A DNA stretch of 64,000 bases. Source: Akkermansiaceae bacterium. Lineage in GTDB: Bacteria; Verrucomicrobiota; Verrucomicrobiia; Verrucomicrobiales; DEV007. The notes beneath the pieces were generated by a model that saw only the letters and a program-made list of their open reading frames with translations, was not told the DNA's origin and searched no databases. The stretch is from the NCBI GenBank assembly GCA_024233085.1, contig JACKQC010000009.1, positions 1 through 64,000 of the forward strand. The letters run 5' to 3'. Below, one piece after another: positions 18,170 to 26,472 of the stretch. How positions within the stretch are numbered: position 1 is the first letter of the stretch; each line of letters starts with the position of its first letter. A program made the position numbers and the translations under genes.

Positions 18170-18282
18170 AAAATGTTTGCTGTTTTGCGTTCCTTCGGGG
18201 GCCGAAGGGCGGGGAAGCTACGGCACGGCCCGCCGGATTTCATCCACAAAATACCCGCCCGCCGAACCGGTTCGGAGCCGCG

Positions 18283-18316
18283 ACCCAACAGGGTTAGGTG
18301 CCGGAGTCAACCCTGT
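18283..18316. repeat. Dispersed nested palindrome, copy 2 (degenerate)
   Basis: ACAGGGTT (18288-18295) and AACCCTGT (18309-18316) enclose 13 bases in which the inner palindrome has decayed. It lies in the intergenic space between the divergent tig and small membrane protein genes. Confidence 0.7.
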
Positions 18317-18389
18317 CCGGTCCCGCCCGTTTTTTCGGGTGGCGTCGAAGGCGTGGCGCGTTAGGTTGCCCGAAACCCGCCGGATCGCC

Positions 18390-18953
18390 ATGAACTCCAA
18401 CGAAACCCGCGAACACCTTCGGCTTCTCTCGATCTTTCACTATGTCGTCGGCGGGCTCGCCTACCTCTTCTCGCTGTTTCCCGTCATCCACCTGACGATC
18501 GGCCTCATTTTCATGCTGACGCCGATGCCGGTCCCGGCTCCGACACCCGAAGGCGCCCCGCCGGCGACCGAAACCGCCCCGCCGACGCCGGAGGCGGCAC
18601 CGCCGTTGCCCGAGGCCCCGCCGCCGCCTCCGGGCGGCGACGTGTTTCCGATGCGGGTTTTCGGCGCGTTTTTCGTGGTGATCGCCTCGATCATCATCGT
18701 CTGCGGCATGACGGTGGCCACCTGCATCGTGATGGCCGGAAGGCGACTGGCCCAGTTTCGTCGTCACACCTTCTGCCTCGTCGTCGCCGGGATCGAGTGC
18801 CTTTTCATGCCCTTCGGCACCGTCCTCGGCGTCTTCACCATCATCGTCCTGCAGAGACCCGAGGCCCGGCGCCTGTTCGGCCTCGATTCCGGCGAGGGGG
18901 AGGAAACGGCGGAGAGCGATCCGCTCCCATCGCCGCCGCCGCCCGAGGCGTAA
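18390..18953 (+). CDS. Membrane protein with Pro/Ala/Glu-rich linker, function unknown
   Basis: A 187-residue protein with a hydrophobic segment at about residues 13-50, a low-complexity linker built of PxP, APP and PE(A)APP units (about 50-85), and two more transmembrane helices (about 88-115 and 128-155), ending in a Glu/Pro-rich tail. The helices after the linker resemble DUF4190/DUF4870-like small membrane domains, but I cannot assign a family. ATG 18390 is preferred over upstream in-frame starts, which run through the palindrome copy. The ferritin-like gene begins 31 bases after its stop. Confidence 0.65.
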   Translation: MNSNETREHLRLLSIFHYVVGGLAYLFSLFPVIHLTIGLIFMLTPMPVPAPTPEGAPPATETAPPTPEAAPPLPEAPPPPPGGDVFPMRVFGAFFVVIASIIIVCGMTVATCIVMAGRRLAQFRRHTFCLVVAGIECLFMPFGTVLGVFTIIVLQRPEARRLFGLDSGEGEETAESDPLPSPPPPEA

Positions 18954-18984
18954 GTTTTTCACCGAACCAGGCGACCAACTCCCC

Positions 18985-19446
18985 ATGAACGACAACAACG
19001 AAGACATCATCGCCGAACTCAAGGTCGCCTACGCGATGGAGCTGGAGACCGTGCAGAACTACATCGCCGCCTCGATCAATCTCGACGGTGTCCGTTCCGA
19101 AGTCATCAAGAAGGCGCTCGCCGCCGACATCGCCGAGGAACTCGGCCACGCCCAGACCCTGGCCGCCCGCATCAAGACCATCGGCGGCACCGTCCCGGGC
19201 TCGCTGTCCCTGGCGCGCGGCCAGCAGTCGCTTCAGCCCCTCGACGACACCACCGACGTCGTCGGCGTCATCAAGGGCGTCATCGAAGCCGAGAACGGCG
19301 CCATCGCGCAATACAACAAGATCATTCGCCTCAGCGACGGCGTCGACTACGTGACGCAGGACATGGCCATCGGCCTGCTCGCCGGCGAGGAGCAACACCG
19401 GCGCGAGTTCATCGGATTCCTCAAGGAATACGAGAATTGGGCGTGA
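18985..19446 (+). CDS. Ferritin-like domain protein
   Basis: A 153-residue four-helix-bundle protein of the bacterioferritin/rubrerythrin-like superfamily. Candidate di-iron ligands are in ELKVAYAMELETVQNY (helix 1), DIAEELGHAQ (helix 2), EAENGAIAQY (helix 3) and GEEQHRREF (helix 4), the usual E...ExxH...E...ExxH spacing. Likely roles are iron handling or peroxide protection. It ends inside the convergent aldo/keto reductase gene: the last 26 bases overlap its 3' end. Confidence 0.82.
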   Translation: MNDNNEDIIAELKVAYAMELETVQNYIAASINLDGVRSEVIKKALAADIAEELGHAQTLAARIKTIGGTVPGSLSLARGQQSLQPLDDTTDVVGVIKGVIEAENGAIAQYNKIIRLSDGVDYVTQDMAIGLLAGEEQHRREFIGFLKEYENWA

Positions 19447-20272
19447 GGTCCGCCCCTTCCCGCGTGGCCTCGTCCACGTAGCGGGCGTTGGCGGCGAGGT
19501 TTTCGGGATTGAGCGTCCCGACAATCACCGCCGTCGTGGCTGGATGAGCGAAAACGAACCGGAAACTCTCCGCCACGCGCCCGGGGTCCGGTCCTCCGCC
19601 GCCGGTGTCCCGGATGCCCCAGCCGCTGCCGAGCGCCTTTTTGACCAGCACCGCCCGACCGGCCGCGGCGGCCGCGTCGAGCACCGGCTCCTCCTCCCGA
19701 TACCCGGGGTTGTAAGCCACCATGACCGCGTCCAGTCCCAGCTCGATGGCCAGGCGGCCGCCCTCGACGGTCTTCGACGAAACGCCGATCGCCCCGAGCT
19801 TCCCGGCGTCCCGCAGCTCCCGAAGGACCTCGACGGCGCCGCTTTCCCGGAGGATGCGCGTGTCGTCGCCGTCGCTGTGGAGCAGCAACAGCTCGAGGCG
19901 CTCGCGCCCCAGCCGGCGCAGGCTGCGCTCCACCGAGCGCCGGATGGCGTCCGGGCTGAAATCGAAGCGCGATTCCCCGTCCGCGAACTCCTCGCCGGCC
20001 TTCGAGGACAGGACCCAGTCGTCCGTCTCGCCGCGCTCGGCGAGCAGGCGGCCCAGGCGTTCCTCGCTCGCCCCGTAGGCCGGCGCGGTGTCGAGCAGAT
20101 TGACTCCCGCTTCCCGCGCGGTGTCCAGCAGGCGGTGAATGTCTCCATCGGAGGGCAGCTCGAACGACTCGGGGTATTTGACCTGCTCGTTGCGGCCAAA
20201 TTTCACCGTCCCGAGGCCCAGGGGGGAAACGCGGATGTTTTGAGTGAGGGGGCGCCAATTCATCGTCTCCAT
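19421..20272 (-). CDS. Aldo/keto reductase family oxidoreductase
   Basis: A 283-residue NAD(P)H-dependent (beta/alpha)8 barrel enzyme. Catalytic tetrad residues are visible: Asp and Tyr in LLDTAPAYG (about residues 61-69), Lys in SSKAG and His in LLLHSDGDD. C-terminal cofactor residues lie around AVIVGTLNPENL. The physiological carbonyl substrate cannot be predicted. ATG 20263 (MNWRPL) is an alternative start. It overlaps the ferritin-like gene tail to tail. Confidence 0.85.
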   Translation of the reverse strand: METMNWRPLTQNIRVSPLGLGTVKFGRNEQVKYPESFELPSDGDIHRLLDTAREAGVNLLDTAPAYGASEERLGRLLAERGETDDWVLSSKAGEEFADGESRFDFSPDAIRRSVERSLRRLGRERLELLLLHSDGDDTRILRESGAVEVLRELRDAGKLGAIGVSSKTVEGGRLAIELGLDAVMVAYNPGYREEEPVLDAAAAAGRAVLVKKALGSGWGIRDTGGGGPDPGRVAESFRFVFAHPATTAVIVGTLNPENLAANARYVDEATREGADLTPNSRIP

Positions 20273-20338
20273 CCAATCTTCGTCTTCGTCCCAATCTTCG
20301 TCGTTGTCGCCGTCAAAAAACGGTGACGTCCCCGTTTT

Positions 20339-21598
20339 TCACCCGGACACCTCCCAGGGCGGCCGGCCAACCACCGCGCGCGGCAGGGGCAAATCGAGGC
20401 CATCGCCGGCTCCCGGCGATCCCGGATCGCCCAAATCTTTGAGAACGCGCTTCGCCAGGTCGGGTGCGAGGGCGAGTTTGGTCGGCCAGGTCACGGTCAC
20501 GTTTCCGTGGGTGTGGCAAAAAGCGGTCGAGGGCCGGTGACCGCCGCTTGTGGCCGGTTCGGCCCGGTCGACGCGGTGCACCGACCATTCGGCCCTTCGA
20601 AAATCCACCCAGGGCAGCAGGCGCTCCATCAGTTGGCGCGCGGCGTCAATCTGCCCGGCATCGGAGCGCTCCACGCCCGTCTCCGCCAGTTGGCCCCCGA
20701 GATACCACAGCGTCCGGCCCCGCGAATCCCGATGGGTGGTGACCACGACCGCGGGTTTCGGCTCGGCGCCGCGGAGGGTGGCGACGGCCCCGTCCCGCCA
20801 GAAGGGCAGGCACACCGAATACATCGGCGGCAGGGATGCCGCGCGAACGGCCACCTGACACAGCGGCCGCCGCTGCATTCCCACGCCCGGCAGGCCGATT
20901 TGCTCGATCAGGGCTCCGTTTCCCGCCCCGGCGGCGAAAACCCAGCGCGCCGCGCGAAGGGTGACCGCGGGCCCGCCGGCGGGCGTGAGGCGAACATCGC
21001 GGACGCAACCGCGCTCGCCCTTCAGCTCGGCGTTTGCCCCCCAGTCGACCCGGTGGGAGAGATCGGCCACGCCCCGCGCGAGGGATTCGATCAGAGTTGC
21101 CGGGTCCAGCACCGGTTCTCCCATGCGATACAACTCGCCCCGGTAGCGGGGGCTGTCGAAGGGCGGCGGGTGGGCCGCCCGGTCGAGGCGCTCCGCTTTT
21201 TTCTGAAGCCTCCCGCGGGCGATCCCGGCGGCGATCCGATTGAAAAGCCCCGGGGGTCCCCACAGCAGTTGCGTTTCGCTGAGAACTTCGACCCCGTCGA
21301 GATTGACCTGTCCCTCCGCCGGATCGGCGGCTCCACCCAGACACCGGCCCCAGATTGCCGGCATCCGGCTGAGTTCCTCGGCCGCCGCGCTTTTCCGGGC
21401 GCCCAGCCCGAGATACTTGACGCCGCTGTGAATGACGCCCTGCGCCGCCAGCGATTGGCCGGCGCCCAGTTCCGAGTTGGTCAGCAGGACCGTCGCATAC
21501 CCGAGTCGCTTCAGCAGATTCGTCACCCACAACGCGGCCACGCCGCCCCCGATGACGACGCAGTCCAAGTCCAGCACCCTCTCGTTTTTTTCGCTCAT
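20339..21598 (-). CDS. FAD-dependent oxidoreductase (DAO family)
   Basis: A 419-residue flavoprotein of the glycine oxidase/glycerol-3-phosphate dehydrogenase-like DAO family. The dinucleotide-binding motif VVIGGGVAAL is at the N-terminus. SLAAQGVIHSGVKY in the second strand region matches 2-hydroxyglutarate oxidase and GlpA relatives, and WVFAAGAGNGALIEQ is the C-terminal FAD contact. I placed the start at ATG 21598 (MSEKNERVLDLD); upstream open sequence is not related. Substrate unknown. It lies 66 bases downstream of the aldo/keto reductase start, on the same strand. Confidence 0.78.
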   Translation of the reverse strand: MSEKNERVLDLDCVVIGGGVAALWVTNLLKRLGYATVLLTNSELGAGQSLAAQGVIHSGVKYLGLGARKSAAAEELSRMPAIWGRCLGGAADPAEGQVNLDGVEVLSETQLLWGPPGLFNRIAAGIARGRLQKKAERLDRAAHPPPFDSPRYRGELYRMGEPVLDPATLIESLARGVADLSHRVDWGANAELKGERGCVRDVRLTPAGGPAVTLRAARWVFAAGAGNGALIEQIGLPGVGMQRRPLCQVAVRAASLPPMYSVCLPFWRDGAVATLRGAEPKPAVVVTTHRDSRGRTLWYLGGQLAETGVERSDAGQIDAARQLMERLLPWVDFRRAEWSVHRVDRAEPATSGGHRPSTAFCHTHGNVTVTWPTKLALAPDLAKRVLKDLGDPGSPGAGDGLDLPLPRAVVGRPPWEVSG

Positions 21599-21753
21599 GA
21601 AATCCGGTCTTCCGGTCGGGCGGGGACCGCCGCCGCCGGACGGAATGGCCGCCACTATCGCGGCTGAGGAGGGCGAATCAAGGCTGGTGTGCCGGTTGCG
21701 AAAGATCGACGCGAAAGGGCGGCGGGAGTCGTCTTCGGCGGCGGGAACGCGGC

Positions 21754-22353
21754 TCAATCCGCCTCTGTTTTCGCCAGTCCCGGCACGGCCTTGGGATCGT
21801 AGGTCGCGCCTTTCGACACCTGGATCAGGGTCATTCGCACCCTGGTGGGAAAGAAGGCCTCGGGATTGGGGAGCTTGTGGGCGTGGGTGTTGTGATCGTC
21901 CTTGAGAACGAGGTGCATTTCCTTGATGCCCTCGCTCCAGACGATGTCGTCGTTCTGCCAGAATTTCGTCATGTCGAGATCCTTTTCGATCACGCCTTTC
22001 CCGGTGTAAACGCCCGTGCCGACGCAACCATAACCGTGATTCTGTCCCCTGTAGGGGATGTAGCAGACGCTCCAGGTGGTGGGCTGGTCGCCGGCGGGCT
22101 TTTCCAGCACCTCCAAACGCAGATGCACGGTTCCGTTCCGGAAATCGATCGGCGCCGTCCAATCCTTCGGACGCTCCGGATTGAGCCGGTCGCTCTTCAC
22201 GTAGTAATGCGACTGGCTGGGTTTGGAATTCAGCGCGTCCTCGTGGGTGAAGGTGAAGGTCACGTCGAAAAGCACGAACTGGTCGGCGCGGGCGGGCGCG
22301 GCGGCCAGGATCGAACCGGCGAAAAAGAGGAAAACCGAAGGGAAACTTTTCAT
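21754..22353 (-). CDS. Secreted protein of unknown function
   Basis: A 199-residue protein with a signal peptide (about 1-23, ending APARA). The mature part looks like a mixed beta protein: QFVLFDVTFTFTHEDA, TWSVCYIPYRGQNHGYGCVGT and MHLVLKDDHNTHAHK are the most ordered segments, and it carries just two cysteines, possibly a disulfide. It resembles uncharacterised PVC secreted proteins that occur near sugar-related genes; I do not recognise a named domain. It lies 155 bases upstream of the flavoprotein gene on the same strand. Confidence 0.6.
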   Translation of the reverse strand: MKSFPSVFLFFAGSILAAAPARADQFVLFDVTFTFTHEDALNSKPSQSHYYVKSDRLNPERPKDWTAPIDFRNGTVHLRLEVLEKPAGDQPTTWSVCYIPYRGQNHGYGCVGTGVYTGKGVIEKDLDMTKFWQNDDIVWSEGIKEMHLVLKDDHNTHAHKLPNPEAFFPTRVRMTLIQVSKGATYDPKAVPGLAKTEAD

Positions 22354-22384
22354 GGCATTAACATCGCATCGAAGAATCTCCGCC

Positions 22385-22447
22385 GATCATACCCTGTCGG
22401 TTCGAGAATCCAACAGGGTATGATCGCCGACCCAACAGGGTATGATC
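22385..22447. repeat. Dispersed palindrome, copy 3 (variant with duplicated arm)
   Basis: Arms GATCATACCCTGT (22385-22397) and ACAGGGTATGATC (22413-22425) are a perfect 13-bp inverted repeat around a 15-base centre. The right arm is repeated at 22435-22447 after CCGACCCA. The flanking GATC/TATGATC differs from the other copies. It sits between the divergent secreted-protein and PcfJ-like genes. Confidence 0.85.
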
Positions 22448-22533
22448 GATTCGATCGATCCAAGCGCGATTTCCATCGAAAAAGCGGGGTTGCGGAGCGC
22501 GGGTCCACGGATTCTTTGACTGCCGGTTCCGCC

Positions 22534-23877
22534 ATGCCCGCCTTCACCCCGCCCCCGCGTCCCGGCTTTCGGTTTTCCGAGGGAAAACTGCGGATTTTTC
22601 GCGCGGACGAAGTGATGCTGATCGCGGGCTGGCCGGAGCCGTCGGCGGTGCGGAAATCGGGCGACACGGCGGGATGGGAGGCGTTTCAGCCGGAATTCCG
22701 GCTCATCGCGCCCTACCGGCGCTCGGCAAAAAAGAAGGTCGCCTCGGGGAAGGCGGAGTCGGCCGCCAAGGACCGGGCGCATGGGAAAACGGCCGTCGCC
22801 GACGGCTCGCAGCTCGCCTTCGACTTCGGGGACGAGCCACGCGCTCCGAGCCACGCGTCACCGCCGCCGAAGCCCGACCCCCGCCGGGAACGGAAGCGCG
22901 CCTTCGACGCGTTTCGGTTTTCCCTGCCCAAGGAGGTGGCGCGCGTGCTCGAACCCTTTCGAAGCCACCAGTGGCCGCTGCTGGTGATGCTGCGCGACGA
23001 TCCGGGCTCGCTCGATCTGGCGAGGAGCAATCCCTGCCTCGCCTTTCTGCTGGCGCAGAAACTGAAGGCGGACCGCGGGCTGATCGCCTCGCTGCGGTGC
23101 GGATCGCTGCCACAGCGGGATTTGCTCGGTTTGTTGGACTTTCCGGAGTCGAAGTGGGCGGCGAACGTGTTTCGCAAGGTCCAGCCCGCCTGTCTCGACG
23201 GCGAAAACTGGAAGGACCTGCTCAGGCTGTTGCGCACGGAGGACGAGGATGTCCGGCGCCGCCTCTCGCATCTGCCGGCGATCAACCCCGGGGTCGCGGC
23301 CATTCTGCTGAATCGCGAGGCCTTCGCCGCGGCCGGCGCGGGCCTGCTGGAGGCCGTGGCGAACGATCCGCGCGAGAACCATCGCGCGGGCGTCGTCCAC
23401 CGGGTGACGGCGACACTTTCCATGCTCGCCGAGCTGCCCGAGCGGCGGCGGCCGGGGGGCGCGGGTCGGATCGCGTCGCTGGAGCCACTCAACGCGCTGC
23501 ACGACGCGGTGTCGGCGGCTTATCGCGAATGGATACGCGAGCGCCGGGAGGCGCGGCGGCACGGCCACGAGAATTTCCGGCTGCCGCCCGTGCCGGGCCT
23601 GCGGGCGGCAATCGAGCCGCTCCAGAGTCCGGAGGCGCTGATCGACGAGGGCGAGGAACAGCACAACTGCGTCGCCAGCTACGCGGCGAAGGTCGTGCGC
23701 GGCGCCGCTTTCCTCTACCGGGTGCTGAAACCGCAGCGGGCGACGCTTTCGCTGGTGCGCGGGGCGGGCGGCGACTGGGAAATCGGCGAACTGAAGGCGA
23801 AATACAACGACCCGGTGGCGCCGCGAACCCGGCGTTTCGTGGAGTCCTGGCTGGACGAGCACCGGGTGTCGGCGTGA
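22534..23877 (+). CDS. PcfJ-like domain protein
   Basis: A 447-residue protein whose C-terminal 130 residues fit the PcfJ-like domain: LIDEGEEQHNCVASYA, then FLYRVL, a hydrophobic LSLVR strand and IGELKAKYNDP. The middle (about residues 130-300) is alpha-helical and Leu/Arg-rich, resembling leucine-rich or HEAT-like repeats. The N-terminus is basic and disordered. PcfJ was named from a conjugative plasmid, but homologues are chromosomal in many phyla and their function is unknown. I chose ATG 22534 (MPAFTPPP) because upstream codons run through palindrome copy 3. Confidence 0.7.
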   Translation: MPAFTPPPRPGFRFSEGKLRIFRADEVMLIAGWPEPSAVRKSGDTAGWEAFQPEFRLIAPYRRSAKKKVASGKAESAAKDRAHGKTAVADGSQLAFDFGDEPRAPSHASPPPKPDPRRERKRAFDAFRFSLPKEVARVLEPFRSHQWPLLVMLRDDPGSLDLARSNPCLAFLLAQKLKADRGLIASLRCGSLPQRDLLGLLDFPESKWAANVFRKVQPACLDGENWKDLLRLLRTEDEDVRRRLSHLPAINPGVAAILLNREAFAAAGAGLLEAVANDPRENHRAGVVHRVTATLSMLAELPERRRPGGAGRIASLEPLNALHDAVSAAYREWIRERREARRHGHENFRLPPVPGLRAAIEPLQSPEALIDEGEEQHNCVASYAAKVVRGAAFLYRVLKPQRATLSLVRGAGGDWEIGELKAKYNDPVAPRTRRFVESWLDEHRVSA

Positions 23878-23917
23878 ATCGAGCGTTCGCGCGGCGACGG
23901 GGCCGACCCTTCTTCGC

Positions 23918-23952
23918 CAAAAAAAACGCGGCGCCCCGGACCGGGCGCCGCG
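23918..23952 (-). terminator. Rho-independent terminator of the DUF1080 lipoprotein gene
   Basis: A perfect 10-bp GC stem (CGCGGCGCCC at 23927-23936 with its complement at 23943-23952) is followed, on the minus strand, by eight T. It is placed 35 bases beyond the stop of the DUF1080 gene. It may also help end transcription of the convergent PcfJ-like gene. Confidence 0.85.
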
Positions 23953-23986
23953 CGGCTGAGTATCGTGGGCCGGAGACGCGGCCGGG

Positions 23987-24718
23987 TCAGTCGAGCACCT
24001 TGACCTGGATATCCTTGTAGTGGGTTTCGCTGTCCGGGTCGTGGGCCTGGAGGGCGAAGGTGCCCTCGCCAATCTTGCGACCGGCGAAATTCGAGTCGGG
24101 ACCGCCCTCGGGCTCGGTGTAGTCGACGGTCGTCTCGCCGTTGACCTTGATGACGATGTGCTTGCCCCGCACGGTGATGTCGTAGTCGAACCATTCGCCA
24201 TCGGTGCTCGGAGCCTTGTCTCGCGGGAGATGCGCTCCGCCCTTGGGCGCCTCCTGTCCCTCGGCGAGGACGAGGACGTTGACGACGCCGTAGAGGCTGC
24301 CGGTTTTTTTCGGGTCTTTGTGGGTGGAGTTGACCTGGCATTCGTAGCCGTTGTCCGGCCAGCCCTCGTCCTGGGGGGTGGTGTGGAAATAGACGCCGCT
24401 GTTCGAGCCGGGGGTGGTCATGACCTTGAGCTTCAGCTCGAAATTCTTGAATTTGCCGCCATTCGCCTCGCCGGTGTAAAAGAGGTGGCTGCGCCCGCCC
24501 TTGACGACGAGTTCGCCGTTGGCCACCGAGAAGGACTCGGGATTTTCCTTGGACGGTGTCCAGCCGGAGAGGTCCTTGCCGTTGAAAAGAGGCAGATAAT
24601 CGTCGTGCGCCGGCTTGGCGGCGTCGGCGGACGGCTTCGAATCGGCGCCGGAGTCGGCGGGGGAACAGGCGCCGAGCAGCGCGGCGGCGCCCAGGAGGAT
24701 CGGGATCGAGGTTTTCAT
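23987..24718 (-). CDS. DUF1080 (3-keto-disaccharide hydrolase-type) lipoprotein
   Basis: A 243-residue protein with a lipoprotein signal (MKTSIPILLGAAALLGAC, lipobox at Cys18) and a short Asp/Ser/Ala linker. A DUF1080 jelly-roll fills residues 40-243, with FNGKDLSGWTPSKENPESF, SNSGVYFHT, YECQVN and a terminal IQVKVLD. Members of this family include enzymes that cleave 3-keto-glucosides, but most are uncharacterised. Anchoring to the inner leaflet of the outer membrane or the inner membrane is expected. Confidence 0.88.
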   Translation of the reverse strand: MKTSIPILLGAAALLGACSPADSGADSKPSADAAKPAHDDYLPLFNGKDLSGWTPSKENPESFSVANGELVVKGGRSHLFYTGEANGGKFKNFELKLKVMTTPGSNSGVYFHTTPQDEGWPDNGYECQVNSTHKDPKKTGSLYGVVNVLVLAEGQEAPKGGAHLPRDKAPSTDGEWFDYDITVRGKHIVIKVNGETTVDYTEPEGGPDSNFAGRKIGEGTFALQAHDPDSETHYKDIQVKVLD

Positions 24719-24886
24719 GGGCGGGATAGTTACGTTTGGAGCGCCGGGATTGCAAGGCGAAGGGCGGCGGACCGGATCGGCGGAATTACCCGAATTTTTT
24801 TTGCGATTTATGGCTTGACCGACGACGCCAGAAATTGGGAGAGTTCGCCGGTAAACCCCGCGCCGATTCGGAGCGCGGCAAAAACG

Positions 24887-25837
24887 ATGAGCCAGTATTT
24901 CAATCTTCCCGACTCTCCCGGGGGCGGTCCCGCCGCCGGCCGGGCGCGGCGTGGTCCCCGGAGATCCGGCCCGGCCGCGGCGTCGCTGTTGCTGGGAATC
25001 GTGGGTGCATTGACGCACTTCTGCCTGATCGGATACGCCCTCGGGGCGGTCGCCCTGGTGCTGGGGATCGTGGCGCTGGTGCAAATCGGGCGTTCCAACG
25101 GCGGGCAATACGGAAAGGGATTCGCGGTTGGTGGGGTGATCCTTTCGGTGCTGGTGCTTGGGTATGGGGCCCACGATCTTCTCGTGGTTTCGAAAGCCGG
25201 GGACATGTCGAAGGCGTCCAACCCCGAATTCGAACAGGCCGAAGACAACATCTCCCGGAAACGCGGCGACCGGGTGGCCTTTGGAAACACGCCCGCCGCG
25301 GAGGCGATGGCGGGTCGTTTCTCGGCGAAGTTCAAGAAATTGCGGCAGTCCCTGTTCACGACGCGCGGCTCGAGCGGGGGGATATCGCTGACGGAGGGCG
25401 AATTCCTGACCCACTGCGAGCTGCGGGACGGCCGTTGCGCCTTCCTCGTTCACGTGCCGGCCCTGCGGAAATTCGACGACGAGGCCAAGCGCGCCCTGTG
25501 CGACCTGGCGTGGATGCTCGCCTGGGCGGAACTGGAGGCGTCCGGCGAGGAGGCCGCCCAGAAGAAACTGGCCGTCGGCGTGAAGGGAGCGGTCCTTTAC
25601 GAGCGGATCATGACCGGCGTGTTCCGTCCTTTGGGCGAGGGGGAATCGCCGACCGACGCGATCCGTAACAGCAACCAGTCCGAATCGCTGCTCTATCCGT
25701 ATTTCTCGAATCGGCAGAAGGATTCGGAGGCGCCATCGTCCGCCGCCGAAGGGGAAGAGCCGGCGGCGGCGACCGAGCCGGACCTTTCACCCGAGTCCAA
25801 GCCCAACCAATCCTCACCCCAACCCAACAAACCATGA
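24887..25837 (+). CDS. DUF4190-containing membrane protein
   Basis: A 316-residue protein. After a Gly/Pro/Arg-rich start it has two or three transmembrane helices of DUF4190 type (about residues 30-95: AASLLLGIVGALTH, ALVLGIVALVQIGRS, GFAVGGVILSVLVLG). A soluble domain of about 160 residues with no recognised family follows, then an acidic, Pro/Ser/Glu-rich tail. The stop overlaps the start of the next gene by four bases (ATGA), so translation is coupled. Confidence 0.72.
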   Translation: MSQYFNLPDSPGGGPAAGRARRGPRRSGPAAASLLLGIVGALTHFCLIGYALGAVALVLGIVALVQIGRSNGGQYGKGFAVGGVILSVLVLGYGAHDLLVVSKAGDMSKASNPEFEQAEDNISRKRGDRVAFGNTPAAEAMAGRFSAKFKKLRQSLFTTRGSSGGISLTEGEFLTHCELRDGRCAFLVHVPALRKFDDEAKRALCDLAWMLAWAELEASGEEAAQKKLAVGVKGAVLYERIMTGVFRPLGEGESPTDAIRNSNQSESLLYPYFSNRQKDSEAPSSAAEGEEPAAATEPDLSPESKPNQSSPQPNKP

Positions 25838-26472
25838 TCATCTTCGGAACCCGCGGAGTCACCACCACGCCGGAGCGCGGCACTTTTTACTGCCCGCGCT
25901 GCTCGACCAACAAGAACTACAACTTCAAGCGGGTGCGGCGGTTCTTCACCCTCTACTTCATCCCCGTCATCCCGCTGGACAAGCTGGGCGAGTATGTGGA
26001 ATGCACGACCTGCCAGGGGACCTATGACCCGGCCATCCTCGACTACGATCCCTCCCAGGAGGGCCTGCAACTGGAGGCGCTCTATTTTGTCGCCCTGAAA
26101 CAGGTCATGATCGGCATGCTGCTGGCCGACGGGGCGATCGAAGAGTCGGAGATCCTGATGTTGCAGTCGCAATACCAACAGTTGACCGGCCAGCAGATCC
26201 CCGAGGACGAGTTGCGGGAGGAAATTGCCCACATCCAGCAGTCGGGCGATTCGCCGACGGATCTTGTCGCGCGGCTGGCGCCCCAGTTGAACGACACGGG
26301 CAAGGAAACCGTGATCCGCGCCGCCTACAACATCTCGGTGGCCGACGGGGTGATCGACGAGTCGGAGCGGCTCATGCTCGCGCAGGTCGGCCAGGCGCTC
26401 GGGCTGACGGCGGCGCACATGACAGGCCTGATGCACGAGTTCCAGAATCCCCAGATCGAGTCCCAGGGTTGA
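25834..26472 (+). CDS. Zinc-ribbon and TerB-like domain protein
   Basis: A 212-residue cytoplasmic protein. The N-terminus is a zinc ribbon with FYCPRCS (about residues 18-24) and VECTTCQGTYD (about 55-65), joined by a hydrophobic FFTLYFIPVIPLDKLGEY. The remaining 140 residues form a TerB/DjlA-like all-helical domain with two acidic repeats, MLLADGAIEESE and ISVADGVIDESE. These may bind metal. It overlaps both neighbours, so the three genes form one translational unit. Confidence 0.78.
   Translation: MIIFGTRGVTTTPERGTFYCPRCSTNKNYNFKRVRRFFTLYFIPVIPLDKLGEYVECTTCQGTYDPAILDYDPSQEGLQLEALYFVALKQVMIGMLLADGAIEESEILMLQSQYQQLTGQQIPEDELREEIAHIQQSGDSPTDLVARLAPQLNDTGKETVIRAAYNISVADGVIDESERLMLAQVGQALGLTAAHMTGLMHEFQNPQIESQG

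Noticed and set aside
15983..18364. Very long open frame opposite clpP and tig
   Set aside because: A shadow of the well-supported clpP and tig genes; the translation is low-complexity Arg/His/Leu/Val.
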